From positions 451,001 to 515,000 of the forward strand of contig NZ_QYUL01000001.1 in assembly GCF_003590795.1 (NCBI RefSeq): a stretch of DNA of 64,000 nucleotides, written 5' to 3'. Positions 62,600-64,000 of the stretch are shown in pieces. Position 1 is the stretch's first letter, and each line of letters starts with the position of its first letter. A program made the translations under genes and the position numbers. Source of the DNA: Azospirillum cavernae (GTDB lineage Bacteria > Pseudomonadota > Alphaproteobacteria > Azospirillales > Azospirillaceae). The notes beneath the pieces were generated by a model. That model worked only from the letters and a program-made list of their open reading frames with translations. It was not told the origin of the DNA and did no database searches.

Positions 62600-63997
62600 T
62601 TACGCTTTGGGCCGCCCCTGTTCCACCCAAGTCAGCGTGTCGTCCAGCGCCGCGCCGATGCGCGCGACCAGATCGCTGACCTGAGCGGCGGTGATGATGA
62701 GGGGCGGGCAGAGATGCACCATGTCGCCCATCGCGCGGGTGATGACTCCATGGGCCAGCGCCCGTTTGCCAACATGCGCGGCGACCCCAAGCGACGGGTC
62801 GAACGGCGTCTTCGTCGCCTTGTCGCTCGTCACCTCCAGCGCGCCGATCAACCCCATGCCGCGCACGTCGCCGACCAGCGGGTGATCGGCGAGAGCGCGC
62901 AGGGCCGATTGGAAGCCGGGGGCGATGTCCCGGACATGGCCGACGATGTCGCGCTCCTCATAGATCTTCAAGGTTTCCAGCGCGACGGCGGTCGCCACCG
63001 GATGACCACCATAGGTGAAGCCATGGCCGAAGGTGCCGATGGCCCCGCTCTGGTCACGGACGGCGGCGTAAATTTTCTCATTCACCATCAGCGCCGAAAT
63101 CGGCTGATAGGCGGCGGACAACTGCTTGGCCATCGCCATCATGTCGGGTTCCAGGCCGAACGCCTCGGTCCCGAACATCGTGCCGAGACGACCGAAGCCG
63201 CAAATCACCTCGTCGGCGATCAGCAGGATGTCGTATTTGCGCAAGACCGCCTGGATCTTGGCGTAATAGGTCGGCGGCGGCACGATGCAGCCGCCCGACG
63301 CCATCAGCGGTTCGGCGAAGAAGGCGCCGACCGTGTCCGGTCCCTCGCGCAGGATCAGCGCCTCCAGCGACTCCGCGCAGCGGGTGGCGAAGGCCTCCAC
63401 CGTCTCGCCGGGCAGGCCATGGTGGTAGAAGCTGGGGCAATCGGTGTGGAGAATGCCGGGAAGCGGCAGGTCGAAGGCCTTGTGGGTGTAGGGCAGGCCG
63501 GTCAGGCTGGCCGAGGCGACCGTCACCCCGTGATAGGCGCGCTGGCGGGAAATGATCTTCTTCTTCTGCGGCTTGCCGATGGCGTTGTGATAGTACCAGA
63601 CCAGCTTGATGGCGGTGTCGTTGGCCTCCGACCCGGAGTTGGCGAAGAACACTTTCGACATCGGCACGGGGGCCAGGGCGATCAGCCGTTCCGACAGCTC
63701 GATGGCCGTCTCGTGCGAGCGCCCGCCAAAGCTGTGATAGAAGGGCAGGGTTTGCATCTGCCGATGGGCCGCCTCGACCAGCCGGGATTCGCTGAAGCCG
63801 AGCGAGGCGCAGAACAGGCCGCTCAAGCCTTCGATGTAGCGGTTGCCGTCGCGGTCGATCACATGGATGCCGTCGCCGCCCGCCAGCACCAGCGGCCCTT
63901 CCGCCTCGTGGACGACCGCGTTCGTGTAGGGGTGCAGGATATGGGCGACGTCGCGCGCCTCCAGCGAGTTGGCCCGCTGCGTGGTGGAAAGCTTCAT
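62600..63997 (-). CDS. Class III (omega) aminotransferase
   Basis: PLP-dependent fold-type I aminotransferase of 465 residues. FYHSFGGRSHETAIELSERL, FFANSGSEANDTAIKLVWYY (phosphate binding), RAYHGVTVASASLTGLPYTH, LIADEVICGFGRLGTMFG (PLP-binding Asp), and the catalytic Lys in MAMAKQLSAAYQPISA. Sequence resembles beta-alanine/putrescine/taurine:pyruvate aminotransferases. Complete: the ATG is at 63997, three bases from the window edge. It probably forms an operon with the gamma-glutamyltransferase gene and could be a target of the nearby MocR regulator. Confidence 0.92.
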   Translation of the reverse strand: MKLSTTQRANSLEARDVAHILHPYTNAVVHEAEGPLVLAGGDGIHVIDRDGNRYIEGLSGLFCASLGFSESRLVEAAHRQMQTLPFYHSFGGRSHETAIELSERLIALAPVPMSKVFFANSGSEANDTAIKLVWYYHNAIGKPQKKKIISRQRAYHGVTVASASLTGLPYTHKAFDLPLPGILHTDCPSFYHHGLPGETVEAFATRCAESLEALILREGPDTVGAFFAEPLMASGGCIVPPPTYYAKIQAVLRKYDILLIADEVICGFGRLGTMFGTEAFGLEPDMMAMAKQLSAAYQPISALMVNEKIYAAVRDQSGAIGTFGHGFTYGGHPVATAVALETLKIYEERDIVGHVRDIAPGFQSALRALADHPLVGDVRGMGLIGALEVTSDKATKTPFDPSLGVAAHVGKRALAHGVITRAMGDMVHLCPPLIITAAQVSDLVARIGAALDDTLTWVEQGRPKA

Positions 63998-64000
63998 TTT

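Overview
The window is high-GC, gene-dense bacterial DNA that reads as an alphaproteobacterium, most likely a Rhodospirillales-type organism (Azospirillum/Rhodospirillum relatives). The clues are a SUV3-like helicase, a small MAKGQK-type basic protein behind a cold-shock gene, a DUF6065 protein, a ModE-like one-domain regulator, and the general codon use. The genus cannot be fixed from the sequence alone. The left edge cuts a gene; the right edge falls just outside an aminotransferase start codon.

Bases 1-42.6 kb look like chromosomal backbone in short operons. (a) SUV3-like helicase and SpoU methyltransferase, a periplasmic/DUF2061 fusion, and cspA. (b) A mannose/glycan block: manA, a glycosyltransferase fused to an alpha-toroid domain, and a frameshifted GH130 enzyme. 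(c) A patatin, then a DprE1-like oxidase, a DprE2-like reductase and a convergent UbiA prenyltransferase, which resemble the decaprenyl-phosphoryl-arabinose pathway. (d) An RND efflux pump and its adaptor. (e) A lytic transglycosylase lipoprotein, a DEAD-box helicase with a RAM-only Lrp protein, and two hydrolases. (f) parE with a methyltransferase-like gene, yciA, a ModE-like regulator with a PLP enzyme, and a Cache-type chemoreceptor. (g) A glycogen cluster (glgB, glgX, a response regulator, malQ) holding a HepT/MntA toxin-antitoxin pair between glgB and glgX, followed by bfr.

Bases 42.6-51.0 kb are a scarred accessory region. In order it holds tRNA-Gln(CTG), the C-terminal remnant of a tyrosine integrase, a broken IS630-type element, a complete IS3-family element inserted into it (31-bp perfect inverted repeats, a -1 frameshift heptamer, no target duplication), and a dctA-type transporter without its N-terminus. 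After these comes a LysR-led catabolic cluster (CMD-like protein, SDR, LigI-like amidohydrolase, MFS permease), which stops inside a signal-peptide gene at about 51,019. Both ends of this block are broken genes.

Bases 51.0-58.9 kb on the minus strand hold a complete Nit1C cluster, the conserved nitrilase cluster also known from cyanobacteria (sll0783-sll0787), Mycobacterium (MSMEG_0565-0572) and cyanide-using pseudomonads. It runs as one tightly overlapping operon of nine genes. Upstream lies a near-perfect sigma-54 promoter (TGGCACG-N4-TTGCT), which fits the known nitrogen-starvation or cyanide response of these clusters. A divergent MocR-type regulator and a gamma-glutamyltransferase/class III aminotransferase pair complete the window, giving the right end a nitrogen-acquisition theme.
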